64,000 nt of DNA. It comes from Litsea cubeba. Lineage: Eukaryota; Streptophyta; Magnoliopsida; Laurales; Lauraceae. Every line of letters begins with the position of its first letter. Position 1 is the first letter of the stretch. Of the stretch, positions 1-9,766 are shown in pieces. The translations under genes were made by a program, and so were the position numbers. The notes beneath the pieces are model-generated. The model had not been told where the DNA came from, did not search any database, and worked only from the letters and a program-made list of their open reading frames with translations. The stretch spans positions 14,516,331 to 14,580,330 of the forward strand of contig CM022944.1 of NCBI GenBank assembly GCA_012931725.1. Reading direction: 5' to 3'.

Positions 1-763
1 AATTAGGGGCAAGTAAGATGGTTAGAGTTTTGGGTTCAATGTGTGCATGAGATTTTATATTTTGACACGACAAGTTTGGTGTTTGACACAAGGTTTGGTT
101 TAGGTTATGCTGGAACCATCCCAAATGTGGATTCCACCTTTAAATACACATGATGCACGGTTTCGGTTTTTGTGGAGAGGCATTTCTCATGGATTTTTGT
201 TGAAGATAATATTTTTCCACTGTATGAAACACCCTGTCAAAAATTCAAACCTCTCACGCTCATTAACCTCATATGAATTAGCACTCACTCTAATTTGATA
301 CTAATCTAAATAATAACCATCATAAGATTAAATTTCATGAAAAATCTAACTTAAAAATTATTGAGTTTTAATTTTATGGTGATTATTATTTAAATTAGTA
401 TCAAATTAGAGTAAGTGCTAATTCATTGGAGTTAGTGAGTATGAGCTTATGAGGAGGTTGTATTTTTCATGGGGTTTTCCATATCCTGGTAAAAAAGTTT
501 TCTTTTATATGAACCCGTAAGAGTACCTCTTAATGAAACATAACCCATATATATGGATATTCTTTGTAAAAATTTGTGCAAGTTTTCTATAGGATCACAA
601 AACTAGCAATCTCAAGGGTGCAAGTTTTAGCTCCTGTTTATGATTTATTTATTTGAGGATTTTATAAAAACAAATCACCTCAGATGCGGACTACACCAAA
701 AAGGCCATCTTACTTTCCCTCGTACGAAACAGAAAAGGTAACTTTAAAACCCTAAAATCCTAG
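1..763. other. AT-rich intergenic segment, no gene
   Basis: No coding exon was recognised. Short open frames here lack family signatures and are interrupted by AT-rich sequence. Apart from the foldback at 270-430 I see nothing supportable. Confidence 0.6.
270..430. repeat. AT-rich foldback (MITE-like)
   Basis: Two arms, about 270-330 and 362-428, are reverse complements over nearly 60 bases with roughly six mismatches around a loop of about 30 bases. The arms share the core TCTAATTTGATACTAAT. Weaker complementarity continues outward to about 246 and 460. Such a structure fits a small non-autonomous foldback element. No convincing target duplication was seen, so the superfamily is not assigned. 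Confidence 0.65.
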
Positions 764-1250
764 GGGAAATTCTATATGCACCCACCATAGTGTTGAACAC
801 ACCCACATGCTGAGCTCACCACACCCAATATATTTTTAAAAAAATATTGCTGAGCCCACCCACCATAATACTCATACTACCCACGCTTGAAGACCAGGTC
901 GTTTCATTTCCTTCTCCATTCCCTCGTCAACAGTTTTGAAATTTGAGAATTGCGGAAGCGTCGAACTCTTCTCCACTGCTCTCATCATCATGCACTTCCT
1001 TTTCTATCTAACATCAGGGACACTCAAACAAGGTGAGCTCTTCTTCTTCTTCTTCTTCTTCATAGGTTTATCATTTCCACATACTTTTTTAGGTTGTAAT
1101 TTATGCATTAGGTTGTAATTTATGCATTAGAGAGTATAGACATTTGCAACAAATAGGGAAGTCCCTAATGAATTACATGGATGGGAGTTTCGAGCTCCAA
1201 ATTTTACCTGTCCATTTTTCTTCTTCTTATTCAAATAGTCGTTCACGACG

Positions 1251-1408
1251 TGCTCGGCAATCCAGAAACGTGCAAGGACCGATGTGCCGTGCAGATACTA
1301 TATGCACGGCCCATCAAAGTCGTGCATTTTTTATATGCACGGCATGTATTGGGCGAGCATATAAAATATGCACGGTACAATCATGGCGTGCGAACACAAA
1401 ATGCACGT
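1251..1408. repeat. Alternating CCGTGCA/TGCACGG array, left copy
   Basis: Forward heptamers (CCGTGCA or one to two changes) lie at 1287, 1320, 1353 and 1386. Reverse heptamers (TGCACGG or near variants) lie at 1303, 1336, 1369 and 1402. The spacing is therefore 16, 17, 16, 17 bases throughout, giving an exact 33-bp period. Degenerate members continue leftward at about 1268 and 1251. Every neighbouring pair can form a 7-bp stem with a 9-10 base loop. The same arrangement occurs in MULE-2. Confidence 0.85.
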
Positions 1409-1532
1409 TTTCATTACACCATGCAGAAGAAGTTTGCACTGTATATTTGATCCGAGCAGTACAAAAAAAATCTAATATCTTCAATTACGTTGTTTCCTCT
1501 TATTGATTTTCATTTTTAACAGATTGGAAGAA

Positions 1533-2006
1533 ATGCCTAGAAGACCAGCTCGCCATGGTGGCAGCTCACAGACGACAGGTGGACGGGCTAGTTCTTCTAC
1601 CGAGCCATCGAGAGTTCGAACCAAGATTGGTGTCACAAGACTGCATCACCGAGGTGTGCATGTAAGTACTTCGACCGCCGACCGTCAACGGCCAACGGCG
1701 TCTGAACGAAGACGAAAATTACAGCAGGATCCACTCCCGGAGCCGGTTGAGGAGCATGTTGACAGTTCTTCAGATGATGATTCCTCAGAGGAGGAGGCAC
1801 AACCGTCCAGTCCTCCTTCAGTGGCAGCAGGGGAGGATGATTCCTCATACGAGGAGGCACAACCATCCAGTCCTCCCGCAGCGGCGATAGGGGAGAGTCC
1901 TATCCCCGGCGGTCCGGCTGACTTATATGTCCTTATGAATGTTAGGACGCACGTAGCCATACCCATATGGGACGGGGAGGTACACTTGCATTTTTTTAAT
2001 GTTTGA
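1533..2006 (+). pseudogene. Plant mobile domain (MAIN-like) gene, N-terminal fragment
   Basis: This is an open frame of 157 codons from ATG 1533, preceded by a splice-acceptor-like TTTTTAACAG at 1513-1522. The N-terminus is basic and Ser/Pro-rich (MPRRPARHGG...), with ERRRKL near residue 62. An acidic Ser/Glu tract with two copies of a DDSS.EEAQPSSPP unit follows. The C-terminal GGPADLYVL and HVAIPIWDGE resemble the segment just before the PF10536 plant mobile domain in MAIN-like proteins. A GT donor follows GAG at 1977-1979, so the exon probably ends at 1979 and the last codons are intronic. The mobile domain itself is not found downstream. This domain family is known to be carried by MULEs. 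Assignment rests on motif memory, so confidence is moderate. Confidence 0.55.
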
Positions 2007-2291
2007 ATTAATCGTTTTTCACAAGAAAAAATGATTCTCGGCTTCCTTCCATCTCCACCGGCATCTCAAGTCTTAATTACAATTATCAAGCCATGTTTCT
2101 CTCCAACATCCCTTGTCCATTGGATTAGGCCCTCTCGGCTTCTGAATATCATGTCAGTGGTGAAGACATTTGTAAAATCCAAAAGGCACTCACTAGCACC
2201 GGTTAATTCAACCTCCTGCAAAATATATCACAAATTGGCACCGGTTAATTCAACCCCCTGCAAAATATATCACAAATTCTTAGATTATCAC

Positions 2292-2465
2292 TGCACGCTC
2301 ATTTATCACCGTGCAAATAATATAATGCATGGTATCTATAGGTCGTTCTTTATGTTTATGCTCGGTTTAAGTTGACCGACTAGAAGTTACTTCTGCGGTT
2401 TTATAGTGCCGTGCAATCTAATGTTGCACGTCTTATGAAAACCGAGCATATATTAAATGCGCAGT
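2292..2465. repeat. Degenerate alternating heptamer array, right copy
   Basis: Clear members are CCGTGCA at 2309 and 2409, with near-matches TGCACGC 2292, TGCATGG 2326, TGCACGT 2425 and CCGAGCA 2442. More eroded members fall on the same grid at about 2342, 2359, 2376, 2392 and 2459. The average step is 16.7 bases, with forward and reverse motifs alternating, as in the left array. It lies about 460 bases from the right end of MULE-1, similar to the left array's distance of about 490 bases from the left end. Confidence 0.7.
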
Positions 2466-2935
2466 ACTGGAATTCCGGGCAGGACGTGAGAAGAAAAAAG
2501 AAAAACGAAGGAAATGAAGTGAAAACATATACCTCATTTTCGTAGATCGTCAACTGCTTGTCCATATTGTAAATGCCTACTTTAAATACACAATGTGGTG
2601 CAGGGATATTTGTACCTCCAAGCTCGTTCAAGAAATGGAGGAGACTTGATGATATACTAAAAAAGAGCTGGAGAAGATGATGACGAAGGAGATGAAAATC
2701 AATGAGGAAGGAGTGCAAAGGTGCAGTGAGAAGGGAATGGATAAAAGGGAGAGTGAAGAAGAAGAAGAGAAGAGAAGCGAGACCCACTACTGCTGCTGAA
2801 CCAAAGGAGGAAGATGGATGTTGATGGTGATTTCGTCCTTTCACTTGAGGCCATTTTAGTAATTAAAAAAAAACATTAAATCGTGGGGGTGATCAAAACT
2901 TCCGGTGGGTGCATATAGAATTTCCCAAATCCTAG

Positions 2936-3520
2936 TTTCTTTCTTATGTTCCTCCTCCTCTCTTCTCCAAACGACGATTGCAACGCTCAAGGCGCTTTCC
3001 CCTCGCCCGGTAGTCGTGATCCTTGGTGTTTCATTGTTGTTTGTGGTCCCCCTAAACCACTTCATTTTCAACTTTTGAAGCAAGGTAAGGTATTTTGTCA
3101 TCTTCTTCCTTGTTGCGCTCCACATGGATTTTTTGTGTATTTTTTTTTTTTTTTGTTGTTTTCTTCCTACTTCGCCAACCCTTATGCAATATTGAAATGG
3201 AAAATACATGCTAATTAAGCTTGCTATTAACTAGTATTGTACACTCATTCAGTCTATAAAACCAACATTGTGATTTCACCCTTTTGTGCATTGCAATGAG
3301 TCCGTTTGTATTTAAGTTGTAAAATTTCGAATTCATGTGTGATTGCAATACTCTTGATATGGAGAGAAAATAGCTTCTTTTTTTTTTTCACTGCTCTTAA
3401 AGAATATTTTAGGTTGGTTGCTCTTGTTCTACGGTATCCTGATTGAGTAGTGTTGAGTCAATATGATTAAATCATGTGCGGTGCAATGAATGCTATTTTC
3501 AACGTGGTTTGGATGCATTC
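2936..3520. other. Unassigned spacer
   Basis: This stretch lies between the MULE-1 target duplication and the TR-GAG LTR. It has T-rich tracts near 3136-3156 and 3377-3390. Open frames on both strands show no recognisable domain. Confidence 0.5.
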
Positions 3521-4507
3521 TGTAAGTGCACAAAAATTCACGGACCCGGGGGGTGGTGTTCTTGAGACTCACTTAGGAGGACGAAGGCTGGAGCTCCCCG
3601 TCTCCTTCGTTGATGATGGAAGAACCGATGCCTGAGAACCTGGAAGAGGGAGAAGAAACAGGTCAGAGGACCCTGGCTGTGGGCAGCGTAGGGCTCTCCG
3701 ATGCCTAAGTCAGTATGAGAACTGGACAATAGGGTGGAGACTTGGAGAAGATGGTGATACCAATGTGTGGTTCTCTCGGACCGGAGAGAGAGAGCTTACT
3801 GTTCTGGTTTGGCCCCCTTTATAGAGGAGGAGAGGAGACAAGGAGGTGACTCTGTCAGGGAGCTGTCCCATCGTGGCACGTCGTGTCGCATCGGGCCATG
3901 CCCGGGCGCCTGTGGACGCCGTTCTGTCAGTGGACGTGGGCGGCAGGGATGGCCCTGTCAGAAGATATGGGCGGTGCCCTTGTCTTGTCGCACGTGATGT
4001 AGCGTGCTTGATCGTCCAAGGGTGGACAGCTGTCAGCCCCTGCTTTGGCTAGCTCTGGCATCCAGACCGAGGTCAGGGTGTGCTGCCGAGGTCGGGGAGC
4101 CGAGGTCGGGGCGACCTTGACTTGGCTGGAGACCTTGCAGGGATGCTGAAGTGGAGGGTCGAGCCGAAGTCCCTAGCCGGGCTGGGGATGCCGCGGCCGA
4201 GGTGGAGCTCTGCCGAGATGGAGGAGTTGTGCAAGGTGCCGAGGTGGAGCTCGTGGCCGAGACAAGGTGACTAGTGAGGCAGGGGACCTCGGTTGATGCC
4301 TTGGCCCCGTTGCCGAGGTCCAGGGTGACAGAGTTCGGTTGGAGCCCCGGTGTTGAGTGCACGTGGCCTAGGTGAGGCTTTGTCCGAAGTGGGAGCACTT
4401 GGCCGAGCTGGTGGAGGTTGAGACGAGCCTTACCGAGATGGACTAGCTGGAGCACGAGATGGAGCATCAAGCCAGTATTCTGGTGGGTTCGGAAATATCC
4501 CCACACA
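3521..4507 (-). repeat. 3' LTR of TR-GAG element
   Basis: On the minus strand the LTR starts TGTGTGGGGATATTTCC (at 4507) and ends GTGCACTTACA (at 3521), a TG...CA structure of about 987 bp. A TATA box (CTATAAAGGGG) lies near 3818-3828. The first 395 bases match 7482-7875. The remainder has no partner because the other LTR is truncated, so the 4507 boundary rests on the TG start and the adjacent polypurine tract. Confidence 0.75.
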
Positions 4508-4525
4508 ATAGCCCCTTAGCTTCTG
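4508..4525 (-). other. Polypurine tract of TR-GAG element
   Basis: The minus-strand sequence AGAAGCTAAGGGGCTATT lies immediately upstream of the TGTGTGGGG start of the 3' LTR. This is the expected position and composition for the plus-strand DNA priming site of an LTR retrotransposon. Confidence 0.6.
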
Positions 4526-4929
4526 AGCTCATTAGACTTCTCTTTTGAGGTCAGAAGTTAAGTATCATGGAGGACAACACTTGTGCCTTGGAGCTGCTCA
4601 TAGTTTTGAGATGACTGGCTGGCAATGGACCAGAGCTATAGGTTGGCATCACTGTTAAGCTGTAACATGGTGCCTCTGCCGAGCTGGAGAGTCATGCAAC
4701 TGCCGAGCTGGAGGATGCATTGTTGCTGAAAGCCGAGAGATGATGGCTCATTACCAGTGGTGTACTCTTGTTTAGGAGCATTCTGCTACTGCTGCTGAGA
4801 AGGAGGCGAGCTATAGAATGGTGCTGCTGCCAAGCTGGAGACTGGCACTGCTGCCGAGCCGACAGAAGGATTTCCTGCCGAACTAGAGGCTGGCGCTGCT
4901 GCCAAGCTAGAGACTGGCACTGCTTGTCG

Positions 4930-5315
4930 AGAATGCATGTGGCCGAGACCAGCATGAGGCTGAGCCAGCGTGAGGCCGTAGCCAACACTTGGACAGACCA
5001 TCACAAGGTTGAGACCAGCATGAGGCTGAGCCAGCGTGAGGCCGTGGCCAGCACGTGGACAGACCAGCATGAGGTCGTAAATGCGGTCGAGACCATCATG
5101 AGGCCGAGCCAGCGTGAGGCCGTAGCCAGCACGTGGACGGACCATCAAGAGGTCGTAAATGCGGTCGAGACCATCGTGAGGCCGAGCCAGCGTGAGGCCG
5201 TAGCCAGCACGTGGACGGACCATCAAGAGGTCGTAAATGCGGTCGAGACCATCGTGAGGCCGAACCAGCGTGAGGCCGTAGCCAGCACGTGGACGGACCA
5301 TCAAGAGGTCGGGGC
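4930..5315. repeat. 78-bp minisatellite
   Basis: Units are marked by CAGCACGTGGAC starting at 5049, 5127, 5205 and 5283, exactly 78 bases apart, with a diverged unit before 5049 (66-base step). 78 is a multiple of three, so open frames run through the array on both strands. No protein family is recognised in those frames. The array lies inside the TR-GAG interior. Confidence 0.85.
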
Positions 5316-6105
5316 GCGTAGCCTGAGACCTTCATGAGGCCGAACCTGCGTGAAGCGCGTAGCTAGCACGAGGGCGACACCAGCATGAGGTGGAGAACCT
5401 GGCGCGTAGCCGAGACCATCATGAGGCCGAACCTGCGTGTAGCGCGTAGCTAGCACGAGGGCGACACCAGCATGAGGTGGAGAATCTGGCGCATAGCCGA
5501 GACCATCATGAGGCCCAACCTGCGTGAAGCGCGTAGCTAGCACGAGGGCGACACCGGCATGAGGTGGAGAATCTAGCGCGTAGCCGAGACCATCATGAGG
5601 CCGAACCTGCGTGAAGCACGTAGCTAGCACGAGGGCGACACCAGTATAAGGTGGAGAATCCGGCGCGTAGCCTGAGTCCTTCATGAGGCCGAACCTGCGT
5701 GAAGCACGTAGCTAGCACGAGGGCGACACCAGCATGAGGTGGAGAACCTAGCGCGTAGCCGAGACCATCATGAGGCCGAACCTGCATGAAGCGCGTAGCT
5801 AGCACGAGGGCGACACCAGCATGAGGTGGAGAATTTGGCGCGTAGCCTGAGTCGTTCATGAGACCGAACCTGCGTGAAGCGCGTAGCTAGCACAAGGGCG
5901 ACACCAGCATGAGGTGGAGAATTTGGCACGTAGCCTGAGTCCTTCATGAGGCCGAACCTGCGTGAAGCGCGTAGCTAGCACGAGGGCGACACCAGCATGA
6001 GGTGGAGAATCTGGCGCGTAGCCGAGACCATCATGAGTCCGAACCTGCGTGAAGCGCGTAGTTAGCACGAGGGCGACACCAGCAAGAGGTGGAGAATCCG
6101 GCGCT
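5316..6105. repeat. 87/88-bp minisatellite
   Basis: Nine units are marked by the CAGCATGAGGTGG motif or close variants at 5381, 5468, 5555, 5642, 5730, 5817, 5905, 5993 and 6080. Steps are 87 or 88 bases. The unit contains GCGTAGCTAGCACGAGGGCG and appears related in part to the adjoining 78-bp unit (shared GAGACCATCATGAGGCCGA). The 88-base steps break a continuous reading frame, which argues against coding function for the whole array. Confidence 0.85.
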
Positions 6106-6436
6106 GCCGCCGCGATGCACGAAGTCGAGATCTGGCACGTAGCCGAGATGCATGAGATCGATATCTGGCGCGCGGCCGAGATGTAGGAGCACGGGCTCTG
6201 GATGACTGATGGTGGTAGAGGACCGTGCGATCTAGGCTGACAGCAGAGGACCGTGCCGTCGAAATGACGGTAGAGGGTCGTACGATCGAAGCCGACAGTA
6301 GAGGGTCGTACCAGTGTCATCGAAGCTGACGGCGCCATCAAAGCTGACAGTAGAGGACCGTGCCGCCAGAAATGACGGTAGAGGGTAGTGTGATCTAAGC
6401 TGACGGGCGGTCGAAGCTGAAAGATCATTGGAGGCT

Positions 6437-7432
6437 TCAGTAGCCCCCCGAGCTGGAGGAGACTTCTGCCGAGATGGGGTCCGCCGAGATGGAGTCTTCC
6501 GCCGAGATGGAGGCTGCCTGGTCATTTTCGTAGAGGTTGAAATGCTCCTGGGCTCGGGCTTCGTCTGCTTCTTGCCTGACGAACCGGTTTACCCTGGTCA
6601 TCAGTGCTGCCATAGTGACCACGAGATGCATGACCAAGTCCCTCCGAAACTCGTTGCCTGGTAGGAGGGCTTGTTGGAAAGACATGACTGCTATTGTATC
6701 TGAGGCATTCTCAATCTGGCTGTAGACAGTCCAGAACCTTTTGGCGAACTGCGTGACGTTCTCGGTCTGCTTCATTCTGAGGGCCATTAGGTCGGCGGCT
6801 GACGTGGGGATGACCCTGTGAGGTTGGAACTTCGTCATGAAGGAACTCCAGAGCTGCTGCCAACTTTTGATCGATCCTCGGGGGAGTGCGCAGAACCACT
6901 TTAGGGGGAGGTCCGCGAGACTGGAAGAGTAGACTCTGTAGTTCAGGTGGCCTGCATCACCCCACACCGACATCCTCTGAGTGAAGTGCTGGAGGTGTGC
7001 TGCTGGGTCTGAGGTTCCATCGTAAACGACGAACCTCGGGACTTTGAAATCTTAAGGAAGGGGGAAGCTTTTGATTTCTGGAGAGAGGGGAGATGTGCCG
7101 AGATCGTCAGAGTTCAGCCGAACTCGAGCGAAACCGGCAACCTCCATGTTCTGTCGTACTGCTTGCTCGATGTGTCGATCAAGCCACTTTCTGAAGTCGT
7201 GGTTGTTACCCGAGCTTTCTCCATGAGCTTGGTTGCTTCTGTTGTCCTTCAGGGTGCGCTTTTTGGAAGGTGGAGTCGAGGTCAAATCCTTAGAGGATGA
7301 ACCCGATCGAGTACCCTGCTGTTGGATGCTTGCTGGACCAGATCTTGCTCCTGACCTTTCCCGGTGGGGGACCGTCGGCAGCTGTGTCGACAGTGTCAAT
7401 GGCTCCTTTCCCTTTATGGTTCTCCGAGGCAT
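6437..7432 (-). pseudogene. Retrotransposon gag of TR-GAG element (one internal stop)
   Basis: Two open stretches in the same frame, 7432-7052 and 7051-6437, are separated only by a TAA at 7052-7054. The first begins MPRRTIKGKEPL and is basic and Ser/Thr-rich. The second contains the plant gypsy gag core (PF03732 type): YSSSLADLPLKWFCALPRGSI, then SWQQLWSSFMTKF and later VTQFAKRFWTVYSQI. The reading continues to an acidic tail. There is no CCHC zinc knuckle and no fusion to a protease. Gag normally forms the virus-like particle that packages element RNA. The internal stop suggests that this copy is no longer functional. Confidence 0.8.
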
Positions 7433-7460
7433 GGTGTTAGGGGATGGCTTTTTGCTCAGT

Positions 7461-7481
7461 TCCCCACAGACGGCGCCAATT
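7461..7481 (-). other. Primer-binding site of TR-GAG element
   Basis: Directly inside the 5' LTR the minus strand reads TTGGCGCCGTCTGTGGGGAA. The TGGCGCC start complements the ...GGCGCCA 3' end of a tRNA acceptor stem, as expected for a minus-strand DNA primer site. I could not match the rest to a specific tRNA from memory. Confidence 0.65.
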
Positions 7482-7875
7482 GTAAGTGCACAAAAATTTA
7501 CGAACCCGGGGGGTGGTGTTCTTGAGACTCACTTAGGAGGACGAAGGCTGGAGCTCCCCGTCTCCTTCGTTGATGATGGAAGAACCGATGCCTGAGAACC
7601 TGGAAGAAGGAGAAGAAACAGGTCAGAGGACCCTGGCTGTGGGCAGCGCAGGGCTCTCCGATGCCTAAGTCAGTATGAGAACTGGACAATAGGGTGGAGA
7701 CTTGGAGAAGATGGTGATACCAATGTGTGGTTCTCTAGGACCGGAGAGAGAGAGCTTACTGTTCTGGTTTGGCCCCCTTTATAGAGGAGGAGAGGAGACA
7801 AGGAGGTGACTCTGTCAGGGAGCTGTCCCATCGTGGCACGCCGTGTCGCATCGGGCCATGCCCGGGCGCCTGTGG
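7482..7875 (-). repeat. Truncated 5' LTR of TR-GAG element
   Basis: This segment matches 3521-3915 base for base apart from a handful of substitutions, and includes the same TATA box (near 7778-7788). Similarity ends at CCTGTGGA; beyond it the sequence is unrelated to the rest of the other LTR. Confidence 0.85.
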
Positions 7876-8091
7876 AGAACCATAATCAGTTGAATTTTGT
7901 CCCCAACATCCTCCCAGCCGGACATTGCATAAGGCAGGAAAGAGAGTTGGATGTAAACATTTTATAATCATTTTTCAAAGGGTTTTATCTCCCTTACACA
8001 ATTTCTCTATTCAAATACAAAAGCAGCAAAAAAAAAAAACTACAACTACGAAAAAAAAAGGTGAATCTTTCTCCCTGTTTAAAGTGTATAA
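7876..8091. other. Spacer between truncated LTR and ELF1-flank copy
   Basis: It is AT-rich and ends in A-rich tracts (8028-8060). No feature recognised. Confidence 0.4.
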
Positions 8092-8789
8092 ATTCACCGA
8101 TTTTCATTTTCTCCTCATCTACATGGCCAAAGAGGAGCTACATACCATTTGCTTTTGGGGATTAGAAACCCCTTTGAATACTTTCTCATTACCTGTCAAT
8201 AACCATTCCTCTGTTGCATATACTCTACAATTTTCATTAATGACTCACCACATAATAGAAATAGATTGACCCGAGCACGTCTGGTACTTGTTGATGTGAT
8301 AATCTTTCACCAACATATATGATCAGCTGAAACATCTTTAGGTAGGAACTTCTACCCTTCAAGGACTTCTGTAACTAACATCCATGAATTAGTGTAGATC
8401 AGTTGGACAAGTTAATTGGATCCCCTTCCATCTTTACACACCAATGAAGTTCTACGGGTCTAAGGATATTCATTAGCAGGTGTTTTATATCACATTATCA
8501 GGGTTTAAACTACATCAAGCAAATACTTGAGATAATTGGTCGGATTTTTCAAAATAGTTGAGATATTTTATCGAATCGGGCTTGAAAGAGGAGGGTGAAC
8601 CTTCATCTGGTTTAAAAAAGGTGTGAAGGATGAAAGACAAATGGCAGGATACACAATAGGCCTGGTTCCACTTTTCATACAATACGGTGGAGACCTTATA
8701 GGTCTATGTTTGTAGAGTTAAAACAAAACAGGCAAAATTAGGAATAAACAAAATTACAAAAAGAAAAAGAATAAAAGATCAAGTCCAAC
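8092..8789. repeat. Duplicate of the ELF1-like gene 3' flank
   Basis: From ATTCACC at 8092 the sequence matches 63273-64000 closely, with scattered substitutions and small indels. The match runs until the far copy reaches the window end, so the true extent may be longer. In the far copy it begins within the last exon of the ELF1-like gene; here there is no ELF1 coding sequence upstream. It could be a segmental duplication or a dispersed element whose edge lies at ATTCACC. Confidence 0.8.
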
Positions 8790-9621
8790 CTATCCTGTGT
8801 GGCCCACTGTCTGTACGCTTGGCCAATAGTTGGGCAACAACGACTCAATATATATTGGCAAATGCTCCAAAAAAAAAAAAAAAAAAACCTTGTGCAATTT
8901 GAAAACAAAACCAAATTATGGGGCCTCCAAAAGAAATGGCTAGAGCAATTCTGTCCAATTTGCATGATCATGCTCTGATTATGATCATATAAAAAGATTT
9001 AAATTCTGGCCATATATGAACATTGTACCTTTCCTATCATCAAAAAAGCCTTATCCCAAGTATATACTAAGGTCGGCTACATGAATTATGTTCAACTTTA
9101 CATCCATGTTCTCCCAAAACAATTACTATCAATCGGGGAAAGCAATTTGCCTTTGTTAGTTCATTCTAACATGTAAAGAATTTTGGAAATGTCAGGTACA
9201 TGTGGAGAGCAGTGAGATTTTCATTACGTACAGTGAAAAACAAAAGGTGGGGTATTTACAACTACTGGATAATCCACTGCTACTCAACCGGAGGGGAAAA
9301 AATCGCTAATTACAAAATAGAAGCCTCCAGATTACGAAAAACAATAACTAAATAACATTGAGAATGAAAGCTAAAACACAGTTTTAGCAAGATTAGTGGC
9401 TGACTCTCCATAAACACTGCTAATGTTGAGGGAGACTGCTAATGTTGAGGGAGTGTTGGTCTCTTCTCCAACGAATCATAATAGAGAATGAAATTATCCT
9501 GCAATCAACGGTTTCAGACCTTTTGAGCATTCAAAAAAATTCAGAAAGAATGTAAGAGATGGCAATCATCAGTCTGAGAAACTTCTATAAGAACTTGGAA
9601 AGAATGGCATTTAATGCAAAC
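8790..9621. other. Unassigned AT-rich segment
   Basis: No coding exon seen. It includes an A-run at about 8870-8887 and a short direct repeat of TGCTAATGTTGAGGGAG around 9418-9454. The left part may continue the repeat that ends at 8789 only because the other copy runs out of the window. Confidence 0.4.
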
Positions 9622-9766
9622 CTTGCGAACGGTTTCCCATGTGTTGGGATCAAAATAGAGGTAAGATCCCCCCTCATATGCATTTGTTTTGACAAGAGAC
9701 TCTATGTTAGCAACCCTCACGTACCACAATTGATGCTCCCTGTGGTAAACCCACCCTTGATTGTAC
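9622..9766 (-). pseudogene. Isolated NOT2-like exon (CCR4-NOT subunit 2)
   Basis: The 145-bp stretch is bounded by TTTCTAG (acceptor, upstream of 9766) and AAG|GTTTGC (donor, after 9622). It translates to 48 residues. YNQGWVYHREHQLWYVRV, LVKTNAYE.GSY and FDPNTWETVRK match the C-terminal NOT2/3/5 domain of plant NOT2/VIP2-type proteins. NOT2 is a scaffold subunit of the CCR4-NOT deadenylase complex. The neighbouring exons expected for this domain (the FYIFYSMP segment before, the DNF..HYE segment after) were not found nearby. It is probably a gene fragment or relic, though a gene with long introns cannot be excluded. Confidence 0.65.

Larger units (their letters stand above)
764..2926. mobile_element. 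Mutator-like element MULE-1 (PMD-gene carrying)
   Basis: The element is bounded by 23-bp perfect terminal inverted repeats (764-786 and 2904-2926) starting GGGAAATTCTATATGCAC. It is flanked by an exact 9-bp target duplication AAATCCTAG (755-763 and 2927-2935). A 9-bp duplication is the hallmark of Mutator-superfamily insertion. The 2163-bp interior holds no MURA transposase that I can recognise, so it is non-autonomous. It carries a plant-mobile-domain-like gene start (1533-2006) and two phased heptamer arrays (1251-1408, 2292-2465). The same terminal repeat recurs on MULE-2 at 15963-17286. The intact TIRs and target duplication suggest a fairly recent insertion. Confidence 0.9.
3521..7875 (-). 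mobile_element. Gag-only LTR retrotransposon (TR-GAG type), 5'-truncated
   Basis: Direct repeats at 3521-3915 and 7482-7875 are nearly identical. They border an interior with a primer-binding site, a gag frame and a polypurine tract, all in minus-strand order. No protease, reverse transcriptase, RNase H or integrase is present in about 3 kb of interior. That matches the non-autonomous TR-GAG class, which would need enzymes from a gypsy partner. Two tandem-repeat blocks fill the space between gag and the 3' LTR. The 5' LTR stops abruptly at 7875, where similarity to the other LTR ends, so the upstream part of the element and its target duplication are lost. Confidence 0.8.

Noticed and set aside
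2401..2844. Minus-strand 147-residue frame in MULE-1
   Set aside because: Low-complexity Phe/Leu/Ser composition and no motif; probably a by-product of the T/C-rich strand.
4786..5684. Repeat proteins encoded by the minisatellite frames
   Set aside because: Open frames arise on both strands and in several phases because unit lengths are multiples of three; 88-bp units break them and no family is recognised.
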